Assembly: GCA_947462335.1 (NCBI GenBank) | Contig: OX381709.1 | Location: 82,026,622-82,090,621 of the forward strand | DNA from: Harmothoe impar | Taxonomy: Eukaryota; Annelida; Polychaeta; Phyllodocida; Polynoidae | Reading direction: 5' to 3' | DNA: 64,000 nucleotides | In this document: positions 11,824 to 23,640 of the stretch, piece after piece | How the letters are laid out: each line of letters starts with the position of its first letter | How positions within the stretch are numbered: the first letter of the stretch is position 1 | Notes under the pieces: generated by a model | What the model was told of the DNA's origin: nothing | Seen by the model: the letters and a program-made list of their open reading frames with translations, nothing else | Database searches by the model: none | Program-made: the position numbers and the translations under genes

Positions 11824-11952
11824 GTGGATCGGCGTGATGAGGGACGTCGTCTGGGTGATGGGGACGAGACGGTGGAGAGGATGAAACAGAAGGAGCAGCT
11901 CGACACGTTCCGACAGGAGGAGGCACTCCGAGCTAACCCCCCTAACGTCTGA
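11824..11952 (+). CDS. Terminal exon of the Gln-rich protein, with stop codon
   Basis: It follows TTACTTCCACACAG and is in phase 0. It encodes 42 residues, starting VDRRDEGRRLGDGDE and ending EEALRANPPNV, then TGA. The composition (acidic, Arg/Glu/Gln) continues that of the previous exons. The last base of the stop codon is also the first base of an AGGCC inverted-repeat element (11952-12319), so the whole proximal 3' UTR is transposon-derived and the element may supply part of the stop codon. Confidence 0.8.
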   Translation: MDRRDEGRRLGDGDETVERMKQKEQLDTFRQEEALRANPPNV

Positions 11953-12319
11953 GGCCACTAAAAAATATAAATTGGTTTCTCATCACCCCGCGCATCATAA
12001 GAATCAGGTTTTGAGAAAAACTCTTTGTTTTGGGGCAAATCTCTATGAAAAACATGATAGAAATGGGCAAATAATGGCAATTTCGGTATTAAATTGAGGC
12101 AAATAGTGCCAGTAATACAGCGGGATAAAAATAACAAAACATTTTACCACACTTCCCCATTTTAAAGATCAATAGATTCTTAACCACTGAAATATTGACG
12201 GAAAGCTAATGTCCTATGCATTTTAGCACGCAAGTTTAAAAAAAGCCTCTTTTCCCCTCAGTCAGATATTTCAGTCCTTGGTGATGAGAAACCTTTTTAA
12301 AATTTCTTTTGAGAGGCCT
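11952..12319. repeat. MITE abutting the stop codon (3' UTR)
   Basis: It begins AGGCCACTAAAAAATATAAA and TTGGTTTCTCATCACC, and ends with the inverse GGTGATGAGAAACC...GAGGCCT. The first A is also the A of the host TGA. I could not find a clear target duplication, so the exact left border is uncertain by a few bases. Confidence 0.65.
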
Positions 12320-12459
12320 AAGTGCTGCTCTCTGGTGGCCACTTCTGACACCACTAGAGTCAGCACAGATCTATGCTTGGGGTTAGCTTCAAGGGCTGGA
12401 TGCAATGCTCTTCAGGGATGCTTGGAACTATTTCTGGTATGAAAGATGTGTGGGATATA

Positions 12460-12672
12460 GGGTAGATTCACCTGAAGTCGGACACATACCTAGAGACGGA
12501 CACTTGATTTTGTGGTTATTCAACCATTTTAAGCTCTTCATTTGTGAACTATAGTAAGGTCTAAGTGTTATTCTTTCCAAATAACATGCACTAGAAGTCA
12601 TAGTTTACATGAATAACCTCAAATTTCACTGTCCATCTCAGGGTATGTGTCCGACTCATGGTGAATCTACCC
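12460..12672. mobile_element. Tc1/mariner-type MITE, 213 bp, copy 2
   Basis: GGGTAGATTCACC ends with TA on both sides. It is closely similar throughout to the copy at 10892. Confidence 0.85.
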
Positions 12673-15657
12673 TAACACAGCGACCATCGTACTATATATA
12701 GCATAATCATATACCCGAGACGGCTTCATACATTCCACATTTCTCACCGCCGTAGAACATGGTATCGCTGGGTTAGGATGGAAACTAAACTTGGGTGTTT
12801 GTCTTTGACATATTTTACATGCGGCTGTTTTCAGCTAAAAGGAAAAAGCAACCCCATCCATCAGAGTCCCTTTTTGTAGTAGTGTGAACTGCACATGCAA
12901 ATTATGTAGATTAAGCTCAATTATATACTGTAGAGGATGAAGTAAGGATTAATATAGGTGATTTAGGGAGTGGTCATTTTGAACAACTGGGGGGTGGTGG
13001 AATTTCGCTTAGGCACACCAACATTTTTGTCGTCCCCCCGCGAGAGTGGTCCAAATCTTTTTCCCTCCCTCAAAGAGGATTCAAATTTATGACAGCCAAC
13101 CCCTTGTAATGCTAAAAAGTGGTGAAAATTTCCCCCCCACCCTCAAGAGGGGTCCAATTTTTTTTGGTCCTCTCCCCTTCAAGGGGTCTAATTTGTCTTG
13201 GTTCTCCCCTCAAAATCCACCCCTCCTTCTGTTGTTATAAAATGAGCACTCCCTTAGGTGAGGCCGGAGGGCTGTTACTGTTTTGTACTGAAGGAGGTGT
13301 AAATGTACATATATTGGGGAATGTGTAAAAGGGGAGGTAACTCATATTTATTAGCTACCACTGCTTGCAGCTGTTCTAGCTGTCACACAGCTAATTAAAG
13401 GTAATGTGAGAAATCATGTTGTTGGTGATATGGCCACACTGAAAAAAAGGTTGGTCAATAGATTCCCTTATTATCGAGAAATTTTTTAATTTAAATTTAA
13501 TCTAAAATTTTAATCTCTGGATTTACCTGTATATCAACAAAAGTTTTGCTATGGGTTCACTTAAGATTATTGTGAGAAAGAAAAAGTTGGTCGCTTCACT
13601 TTTCCATGAGGAAAATGCATTGACGAAAAAATAATTCGCTTGCTCACTCCCTTTTCATCGAAATTGAGATCCATTGACCAATTATTTCTTTAGTGTGGCC
13701 TAACTATTATATTCACTAGGTTGTAGGCCTAGAATGACTGAGTGATTTAATATCAAAAGAGTGATCCTTTATGACGGGAACACTTGTCTGTGATGGAAAT
13801 TAGCAATCGTCCCACCGCTTTAGCTTTTCTATTGACCCTTCCTTTTACTTGTCTTACAAGGTAGAGTGGTAGATAGAATATCAAGTATCAACTCCGCCAC
13901 GTTGTATGATATAAATACTGTTGGTCGTTTCGTATATACGAAAATGTAAATTTCATTCTAGCGATACAATTTGTTTTAATTATATAGAATTGTCCTGGTA
14001 AGCTTCTATGATATAACCACCAACTTCTCATATTCCTCATTTTCTTACTCAAAACTTGGCCACCTTGTGGTTCACTTGAAACAAATGAGAGAACTGATGT
14101 GAAAGATAAAACATGTAACATCAAATGGGGAATTAGAAAGCTACACAGAATGTGCGAAAACATGTCTGAATAGGACCTGACGTATCTTTCTCAGCTCAGA
14201 GTTGGAAGGTACCATAGATTCTCGCGTCAAAGCTGCATTTGTTCAAACTGAGGTTGCGGAGGTTTATACAAGGGTTAGCCTTATACCGGAAAACCTCATG
14301 TATAAGCCTAACTCTCGTATAAGCCGCACCGGGAATATCCTTAAAGCCTCACAGAAAGCCTGATCATGGTGATAAGCGAGGCTTTAGGGTGTAGTTTATG
14401 CAATGGTTAGGATTCAATACTACATGATGTTAGCGAGGTAATCAGTTTCATGGACAGTTGTGCAAAAAGAAAGCGGCATGTAGCGCTTTGAAGGAAAGTA
14501 ACACATTGATTAAGAATACAATTACTGCTGAAATGGTAACTGGTATACCTTTAACCCCCCTAGATGGCAAGGCATTAACAGAACCTTGGTTGAATGGCCC
14601 ATTATGAGCAATGTCACATTGCAATTTAACCCTGTAAGGGCCACATACTGCTTTAATCTCTGACGTCATGAATACAGCCCGGTGAGTAACTCGCCGGTGC
14701 TACATTCAGCCATTATGCCGGCCCTTTGGGAGTGTATCAACCCAATGCATTCGTGCAGCCCTGGAAAGTTACTCGCCAGAGCTGTATTCATGCATGATGC
14801 ATGAATGCATTCTGTGACCCGTTGGGGTTAAAGATGGTGTATCAGCTAATAGACTTCCCAAACCTTTTCTTCAAAATGGATATAATTTTAATGTCAAGGG
14901 TTTTGTTATTATTTTAGCTGATATGCAGTGCTCAATGTTAAATATATTTGTCTATAAATGCATGATTTGAAATAGAAAACAATGTTGCTTATTCACCTCA
15001 CTGACTCAGTCACTCCCCCAGGTGAGTACAGGGTAAACTAGCCTGGTAGAGAATGCACTGAGCCATGCAGTACCACAACATAGGGGGTTTTAGTGTCGAC
15101 CTACAGCAAAAAGTATTGCACTACATGTGCTAATTTTATAGATTTAGAGACTTTCAATCCTTTTAAGAGTTAGGGAGTATTTATAGGAGACCTTATACAA
15201 TAGTAATATGGCATGAGTAAGAATCCCTCGAATTATAGCTGATATACCATCTTTAAGCCATACCCATACATATAAGTATATTACTTGGTATGCCTCACCA
15301 TTGAGTGGCGTGGCTTCGTTACACGACTTGTTACTTACACAGTTTTTAAAGTGTCCGGGGCGCTTATTATGTCGAATACGGTACTCTCAATGCTTTATCG
15401 TTAATGCGGATGAGTAAGATAGAGCGCTTGGCTGTACATTGACACATTGTATCACATTGACTTGCAAAGCATATTGGAAAAAGATCCTCCGCCTGTCTGA
15501 TAGATTGATTTTAATTGGTTTAAATCCGTATGACTTTTAGAAATAATGAACATCTATGTGGAGTATTTTTGAGAGAACACAATTTGTTACGTTATTGGGC
15601 ATTTTAAACACCAGATCATGAAGGGGTCATATAGACAACTAATCATAGGTGCCACTA
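12673..15657. other. Intergenic stretch with scattered repeats, no gene seen
   Basis: It contains a MITE of the GGGAGTG type (12965-13254, AGGGAGTGGTCATTTTG...GAGCACTCCCT) and a GCTGCAT palindromic copy (14635-14830). The rest is AT-rich and unrecognised. No open frame with splice support. Confidence 0.5.
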
Positions 15658-16040
15658 CCCAGCCAACATTGCTTAGTGGGACCCATATGTGTTTTTATGT
15701 GGGCAAGCTGATTTGCCCATATCTGGGTTATGGTCCTTTTTGTCCAGGGCTACCAGTGGGATTCCAGGTGGGCCAGCCCAGATTCAAAGTGCCCAGCTCA
15801 AGCCCAGAATATATATATTCTATAAAAGTGTACAATAAATGGTTATTTCCGGAGGAAAATCAGATGTCAGCATGTTTTGAAATATTTACAATGTATTCAT
15901 GGGAAAAAAAGTTTTCCTGGGCTAGCCCATCTGGGCTCCCACTGGTAGCCCTGGACAAAAAGGACCCTAACCCAGATATGGGCAAGCCCAGCTGGCCCAA
16001 GGAAAACACATATGGGCCCCAGGGACCAATGCTGGTTGGG
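15658..16040. mobile_element. CCCAGCC-ended MITE, 383 bp, copy 1
   Basis: It starts CCCAGCCAACATTGC and ends CCAATGCTGGTTGGG, flanked by TA on both sides. Internally it is an imperfect palindrome built on GGGCAAGCTGATTTGCCC, TATCTGGGTTATGGTCC and CCAGGGCTACCAGTGGGA. Copies occur at 18006-18384 and 37293-37673, with a diverged one near 39243-39500. Confidence 0.8.
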
Positions 16041-16986
16041 TAGGCTCTCCTCAGCTGACTTAGGGGACTGCAAGAATTACAGTAATACTTTAGTATTGTA
16101 TAATTTTGATAGTCGCAAAAACAACTAATGAACAAACTTTACAAACATTTAAATTCGATGTAATTTAACATTTTTCATATTTTAATTAGTTGCCACATTA
16201 AATAAAGCCCATGTGAACAATGATTCTGTATTTAAGACATAGCAGGTATTGTAGGACCAGCTGGACACAGTCCATACACTTTATTGTGAGTTGTATATTA
16301 ACACCACAATTCTATTAGCCCTTCCAGGGGCTCGAACAATTCATCACTATGCATATGTATCGTACAGCTTGTTTGCATAATGAAATATCTGTATTCATCT
16401 ATATAGGGGGATGAAAAACTTTATCTCGGCTATTTTCTCACCACCACAGCTTGGGTCTTCTAAAGGCAGTTGAACTTGTCAGTAAAATCTGACTGACATC
16501 TTTGTTTTTTGCTTCAAGTACAGCGGATGAAATACTTTGGTCATACTTTTATTTCGCGGGGTATATATTTTCTCGGAATTTGCTGAAATGAAAAAATTGC
16601 TGAAATTAAAGAAAAACAAACTTACGCTATAGTGTGCAATAAATACCTGCGGAATTGCCGATTTTCACTTTATCTGAAAATGTTGATTTTCCCTTTTTCC
16701 CACAAATGTCGATTTTCCCTTTTTCGTGAAAATGTATACCCGTGAATATAAAAACTTTCACAGTATCTGTGTACATTGTTAATCATGTTTATGCATGTGT
16801 GTATTTTTTGGTTTTGTTGTTAACAATGAAAGTAGGTTCGGCATATCTCAGCATGGGTTGTACATACTTGTTGGGGGTTAGGATTTCTGGTATCATCAAA
16901 CTTCACGTGCACATCATGTGTTGTGGAAAATAAAGGCTCACAAAATGAAGACTGTGTTTCCCTTTCTTTTAACCTTCTAGTACACT

Positions 16987-17219
16987 AAGGCCCAAAATCC
17001 ACGGCGACAAGAACCTGCGCTAAAACGGTATCGCCCCTCTGCCGCCGCTATTTCGCCGCTATTTCAACCTGCCCGCGCCGATTTCGCCCCTATAACACCG
17101 TGGACTTTGGCGGCACAGGCGCGAAAAGGGCGTGGCAGGGCGAAACAGCGGCGAAATAGCAGCGGCAGAGGGCGATACTGTTTTAACGCAGGTTCTTGTC
17201 GCCGTGGATTTTGGGCTTA
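16987..17219. repeat. GC-rich foldback MITE
   Basis: AGGCCCAAAATCCACGGCGA at the left is mirrored by TCGCCGTGGATTTTGGGCTT at the right, with GCCGCTATTTCGCC motifs in between. It is strikingly GC-rich against AT-rich surroundings. Almost the whole length is inverted repeat. Confidence 0.75.
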
Positions 17220-17601
17220 AGGCCCCACCAAAAAAGAATTGGTCTATCAATTTCACTTTGAAAAAAAAGATGTTTGGTTGAGGTTTCAGATGAAATCAGT
17301 AGGTTAATTCGTAAGTGAGAACTAGGAACTTCTTAACAGTGTAGACCAAAAATGGTGCAATGTGATGCAATTTGGCACACAATTTATTACGACTCAGACT
17401 TGTATCTATCCTCTGCCATTAGTGTTGGGAAATAATGTCCGGGGGTATAAATGAGTTCAGATTGGGTTTGGACAGGGCAAACTTGCCCGTTAGTTCTGAA
17501 TCGTGACACTAGATGGCCCTACTATACCATGTGCAGACTGCTCCCCAACAACTACCACAGATGTACTCCATATGGCCAGTGATATCAGTTTATGGAAATA
17601 C

Positions 17602-17979
17602 GGGATAGCTCTCCCAGGTGAGAGGACAAACGTTTTGAGCGTTATCTTAATCTTAATATCTTAATTCTGTGTCTTATTTTGGGGCAACTATGTTTTGTAT
17701 TGAGACACTGTCAGTATATACCCTCGGCTTACAAGAAAAGATAGTTAAAGATAGGATTGAAATAGAAGAAAAAGAATTAAGATAGGATTGAAATAGAAGA
17801 AAAAACGGGGGTTGGAGGGCAGAGCTCCCATAACATACTTGATAGTAATAGTAATACTTTTGAGGTAAGGTGGCGACCTCCAAGTTCAACTTCAGGTACT
17901 AAAGTTAAGACAAATAATATCATCTTTGATTAGGATAACGCTCTACACCTTTGTCCTCTCACCTGAGAGAGCTATCCCG
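17602..17979. repeat. MITE with GGGATAGCTCTC ends
   Basis: CGGGATAGCTCTCCCAGGTG and GAGAGGACAAA at the left are mirrored by TTTGTCCTCTC and ACCTGAGAGAGCTATCCCG at the right. The interior has a direct repeat of GATAGGATTGAAATAGAAG. It ends 26 bp before the next MITE. Confidence 0.65.
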
Positions 17980-18005
17980 TGCATGCTCAGTTTATACCAT
18001 GGGTA

Positions 18006-18384
18006 CCCAGCCACCATTGGTCCTTGGGGCCCATATGTGTTTTACTTGGGTCAACTGGGATTGCCCATATCTGGGTTATGGTTCTTTTTGTCCAGGGCTA
18101 CCAGTGGGAGCCCAGATGGGCCATACCAGGATTTTTTTCCCATAAATAAATTGTAAATGTTTCAAAACATGCTGACATCTGATTTTCATCCAGAAATCAC
18201 CATTTATTGTACATTTTTATAGTTGATATTTAATCTGTCCTTGAGCTGGGCACTTTGAATCTGGGCTGGCCCATCTGGAATCCCACTGGTAGCCCTGGAC
18301 AAAAAGAACCATAACCCAGATATGGGCAAATCAGCTTGCCCACATAAAAACACATATGGGTCCCACTAAGCAATGCTGGCTGGG
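18006..18384. mobile_element. CCCAGCC-ended MITE, 379 bp, copy 2
   Basis: CCCAGCCACCATTGG begins it and CAATGCTGGCTGGG ends it, with TA on both sides. Same internal palindromes as the copy at 15658. Confidence 0.8.
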
Positions 18385-18569
18385 TAGAGCTTTCTCCCAA
18401 AGGAGAAGTAAAATTCCTTTACTCTATTAAACCAAATTAGGTTACTTAGTTGTAAAATAGGAAAGCATGAAACAGTTTCACTTGTTGATTTTAAGAAATG
18501 CCAATGTCCCTTGTTGATTTTCAGAAGGCGTCTCTGACTTGATGACTGTAGTTGGCAGCAGCAGTTGGC

Positions 18570-18727
18570 CAGGGGCGTGGCCACTGGGGGGGACGGGGGG
18601 GACATGTCCCCCCCACTTTTGACCAACCCCAAAAAAGGTCAAACCAAAAAGGTCAAGTAAAAAAGGGTCAAAAGGGTCAAAATACCCCTCAGTCTCCCCT
18701 ACTTTGAAACTGCTTACCACGCCCCTG
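18570..18727. repeat. Short MITE, CAGGGGCGTGG ends
   Basis: CAGGGGCGTGGCCACTGG at the left and CCACGCCCCTG at the right enclose GGGGGGACATGTCCCCCC and repeats of AAGGTCAAA. Confidence 0.6.
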
Positions 18728-21700
18728 AAGTTGGTGCAGGAGGCTGGAGAGAGCTGGTTGTGTCACAGGAATATTTCCCCCCATTCTCTGACACACTGAA
18801 GCCGGTACAACCACCGCCCCTGTCAAACCTGTACAAAAATCCAGATTCTTTTGGGTTTTTTAAACAAAATTCTTTACTTTATTTGCCATAGGTTTTCCTA
18901 GGGTTTGTACAATGTATGACATTGGTAATAAATGAAATATATCAAACATTGACAGTTTATAAACCTTTATGGACGATGTTGGTATGTTATGGAAATATTG
19001 GTGACAAAATAAAGCTATGGTAAGTGCCTTATGCCATGATAATCTAAATGTATTTAGTCTGTGTTGGATTTGACAATGAAAGGTAAATGATGGAGACAGT
19101 AATTGCTAATTTGAATTTCATCTGGATCATTATTCTGCCTTTTACTTTGAGTTCTGACAATGGAGGTCTGGCTTATTCCAGGTTCAATGTTTCATTTCCT
19201 AATTCAATTTACATCTCATGACTAAAATACGGCTCAAGTTATGTTGGAGGAAAATGCAAAATGCATAGTGACAGATTCCATTTTTGATTCCCATGACAGA
19301 ACTCAAATGCTCATGCTTGCTATTCATGGCTATATAAACTAATATTTCACTGAAACCAACATCCATAACAGGTTTTCCATTATGATTAGTCTCCAACATT
19401 CTCGTGAAATACAGTAATCTCTCAATAAGTACACGAGAAGGGAAACTCAAGTATTAGTCAATGGTGACAAAAGAAGATCAAATCTCCTATCTTCTTGGAT
19501 GGAGAAAAAGAACCTGAATATATGGTTAATCCCATGCTCTTTAATATACATACTGGAAGGCAGCTCAAGTATGAATGTATATACAAGGTGGACATGGTCT
19601 GTCTGACGTCTAGGGCTTTTAGAGTTAACTTCTGTATATAAAGTACATGTAGCATGTCTGGATGTGTACTCTGGTCAATATCTGGCTGTATATATAGTGG
19701 ACATAGGAACTCTGAATGTCTGCTTTGGTTACCCTCTGTATATAAAGTAGATATAGAATGTCTGATAGTCTGGTCTTGCTAGTGGACAAAGTCTGTTATG
19801 ATTAACAGACATTTCTGTATAGAGGATGGTTTGTGCGTCTGCCTGCATGTGTTATCCAAGATGCCTAAGGCTGTACATAGGGAGCGATGTGCCCAGAATC
19901 GGGTGCCATTTTCTTAGTGGACAGATTATCAGATAACATTGTTTATTGTACGGAAGCACCCTGTAAGTTGCTGAATGTAGCTGAATATGGTCAAGTGGGG
20001 CATCCTAAATGCTCAATCTATCAAGTCACATATTTCCAGATTTATCTGAGAATTTTTACTAGTACATGTATTTAGAAGGTAGTATTAAGCAGCTCTTTTA
20101 ATTCATAAACAACATGTTCATGCTGCGTCCAGACACACACAGTAGAATTACATGTCCCTCCACAAAATGGCGGCTAGATGACAGATGTAAAAGTGGTGGG
20201 AACATATTACCAGAGTTGGAGAGTTCTTATCAAATAGTTACCTGATACCTCACCAATGTCTTTTGGTGTAGAAAGGCAACAAGGTGGTTTAGAAGCAGGA
20301 CAGGTCTGGAGTAGTGTGTTATGGGTATTGACAATGGTAAAACAACACAATGTAAAGAAGGCAATCTGACTAACAGAGTCAAGATTACAGACATTAATCA
20401 TGGAGAGAGTTAGGCCCACCCAGAAAGATACCCGCTTTATAACGGAGATAGGAACCTCCTGCTCAGAGGAGGGCTGGTAGTTTATGCTTTAATCTCAGGA
20501 TGAACAGCACCCATAGGCCTACCTTGTTGAAGAGACTTACAATGCCTGCCCCTCAGAAGTGTGCTTTATTTGACAAAAATCACAGACATTAATTAGGACC
20601 TGCCCAGAAAGATACAAGCTTAATAACGGAGATAGGAACCTCCTGCTCAGTGGTGGGCTGGTAGTTAATGAGAGGGTTTAATCTCACAGGATAAACAGCA
20701 CCCATAGGCCTACCTTCTTGAAGAGACTTACAATGCCTTGCATTCAGAAGTGTGGTTTATTTGATAATTACTGCCACTTTTTCATGTGGAAAGAGATTGA
20801 AACATTGGTATCTCAATGCTTGTATTAGAGGCAGTGGAAATCTTTTTGTCTCACACCCAGCCACCAGCTTGACCACAACTCACAAGGAGGGGGATTGTGA
20901 AGATGCCCAAAACTGTCATTCCCCTCTAGTTACCTTTCATCTATTCTGAGACATTATAGTCATACAAAATCCTACTGCCTCTTATCAACACAGAGAAAAA
21001 AGTGTCCCCCGAGCTGCTCCCCTTGTACTGCCAGGTAGTACGGATACAGTATTAATAATGCTCCTTTTATCTAACAAAATGACATCACTATCCATCCTCC
21101 CCGCCCACCACTATTTACAAAACACTTGGACCCAGAGACAGGCCTAATTGTAGCAGCAGCTGGTGCATGAGAACTAATCAATCTAGACGGCTTGTCATTT
21201 GTTTCTTTCACAGTACTTTAGGGAGTGTTCATTTATTAATTACAAGGGCTGTGGTGAAATATCGCTCCTCCACCTATATAGATGAGTGTGCGGTTGGCAA
21301 GGTTACATTTTGTGCAAGATCCCCCTTAGGGCCTACCAAGAGTCCGCTTTTTCACCAGAATTCCCCTCACCAAGGGTAAATTTTCACCAAAACCTCCCTC
21401 ACAAAGTTTCACTTTTCAGAGATTTCAACAAAACCTGTCAAAACAAAGGTCACTTTAGAGTTCTCACCAAAATAACTTGCAATCAAGGTCACTATTGACT
21501 AAAATGCCTTTTACCAAGGCTCACTCCTCAGAGAATCTGCTTAAACCTAGACACTGTACTAGCGGTCACTTTTCTCCCTCACCAAGGAAAAGGATAGCTG
21601 GAGGGCCAGCGGCACACCCATGTTGAAATAAAATTGAGGCCCCTTCCTTAGGTAGCAGTTCCAGCCCACCTTATATTCCTTTGAAAACAGACAAGAATCC

Positions 21701-22950
21701 ATGGATAGAGGCCAGAAAAATCGAGGGTGCCACCGATACACGTGTGATTTTGTTAATGCCTCTTTGAACAGTTGTAATCTGAAAGGGTTCTGGTCGATAA
21801 AATCCATTATTTTCCTGTCTAGGAGGATTTGAAGGATTTGACTGATATCTGATGTCATACTTTCAACACTTTAGTACCAATTTAATTGTATTAAACCTGG
21901 TTTACAATTTATATTCAATATAATGATAGGCCTTATTGCACTGCTTATCACAATATGTGCATGGTCTTTTATATGATACGGTACTGAGGGGGGGGGGTGT
22001 CAGCAGATTTGTGACATACTTTTCTAGGGGGTGGTTGGGAAAGTGTGACAAAGTGTGACATGGGGGTGGGGGGGTCTTCAAAATGGCCAAAAAAAGCGTG
22101 ACATACTTAATGGATCACCCCTAAATGGGCTGGGTTTTTCAATAGACAGGGGCATAATATCCAGGAGATCCTTATGGACGATTTACAATTATGCATACGG
22201 CATATATAGGCGTCTAGCTGGATGCATTATCAACCAATGAGATAATTCCCTGGCCTTCACTGCGGAATTTTTAGGGTGCATTATGTAACAGCCTGTACCC
22301 ATTGTGATTGCTGTATCAGTGCTTATCTTGCCGGTTACCAGATCAAGCAATGGATGCGCCCACAGGGCGACCAGACTGACCCCTATTATATACAATTGCA
22401 AATCAAATGGGTACATCATCCTTTTTATTTGAAAGACATTGAAAACAGAAAAAGGGAAGGGGTGGGAGATAAAATTTCCTTGTCTGTGAAACATCAGGTA
22501 GTTCACAATTCTGTGAAGATTGTTAGAAAAGTTGCCATTTGAAATATTTATATGTTCTGCTTATCATATACATAACCCTACATTTTCAAGGCAGCAAATG
22601 TTGAAAAAGTAAAATTTTAGCAATTAATACTATAAATAAATTATATTAGAACTATCCAATCAAGTCCACATCCATCACACTTTTATTTAGATCCTACGTA
22701 CACAAAATTACATTTTGATGCAACTGTCAGTTGCTTAAAACAATGAAGTGAGAATGGGACTAATTGCTAAGATTTTACTTTTCAACATTTACTGCCTTGA
22801 AAATGTGGGGTTGTATAACGTTTTTTTGTTTGTTGGGTGGCTTATATAATGTGCAGTTGGTAAGTAACTTTTAAGGAATTAGCAGTGTATGGAAAGGTAT
22901 CTTAGTGGTGCTCCACTCTTTGATACCTCCTCTATCAATACCTCCTGCCG
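18728..22950. other. Intergenic, no gene seen; one tandem duplication
   Basis: AT-rich, without open frames that have splice support. At 20390-20765 two units of about 180 bp lie in tandem, each with GGAGATAGGAACCTCCTGCTC and ACAGCACCCATAGGCCTACC. A GGGAGTGTTCATTTATTAAT end of the MITE family lies at about 21220, with loosely repeated CTCACCAAG words after it. Confidence 0.5.
20390..20765 (+). repeat. Tandem duplication, ~180-bp unit, two copies
   Basis: The units share GATAGGAACCTCCTGCTCAG and AGCACCCATAGGCCTACCTT, plus AGAGACTTACAATGCC. They differ by small indels. Confidence 0.75.
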
Positions 22951-23125
22951 TAAAACCTTGGTTATAAGCCAAATTGTATTTGGCATTTCTATTTGCTATA
23001 AGCCGAATTTTAACCGCCAAACTCTCATTAGGCTTATAACCAATTTTAATCACCTTTATTATAAGCCAAATTTTTCCTCTCAAACTTACATTCGGCTTAT
23101 AACCAGCTTATAACCAAGGTTTTAT
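22951..23125. repeat. MITE with TAAAACCTTGGTTATAAGC ends
   Basis: TAAAACCTTGGTTATAAGC at the left is mirrored by GCTTATAACCAAGGTTTTA at the right. The motif TATAAGCC/GGCTTATA is repeated internally. Confidence 0.7.
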
Positions 23126-23199
23126 GGTATTTATGGAAGGAGTCTTGGGAGGACTGAGGCCAGAGGTGCGGTGGGATTTCCTGATAATATAGCTCGTAT

Positions 23200-23640
23200 T
23201 ATGATTCACTACTATTGATACATGGGAGGTATAGAATGATATACACTGGGCTAGATATATCTACCTTAAGGATCTGGACATGGGCTAAAGTGTCAAAGGG
23301 TGAATTGGATAAATGGAACAAGAAGACTCAGACATGGTTATCTGAGCTGAAATCTGGTATCCAGAATGCCTCCTATCTGGGACAGAGGGGACCATAGACT
23401 CATAAACATGCAAACGGTGAAGTCATAAAATACATAAAGCCATGTTATCTGATATTAGGAATCAATATCCAAGACCCATTCTGTGACCATCAAGTTTACT
23501 CTCTCCAATCTCTAATCCTATTACCTTTTTACTGCCTGCCAAGTGTCAGAGGTCCCTTAACTGAACGGCAGATCTATGGACTACACTATTACACTATTCC
23601 TCAGCAGAGTAACCAAACTTTTGATGTAATGTTCACATAT
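23200..23640 (+). repeat. Old segmental duplication, copy 1
   Basis: It shares diverged but collinear sequence with about 33880-34320: ATCTACCTTAA, GGGTGAATTGGATA, TATCCAGAATG. No coding evidence. Confidence 0.5.

Noticed and set aside
15618..16043. 141-codon frame across the CCCAGCC MITE
   Set aside because: It lies almost entirely in a non-coding inverted-repeat element whose other copies do not keep the frame.
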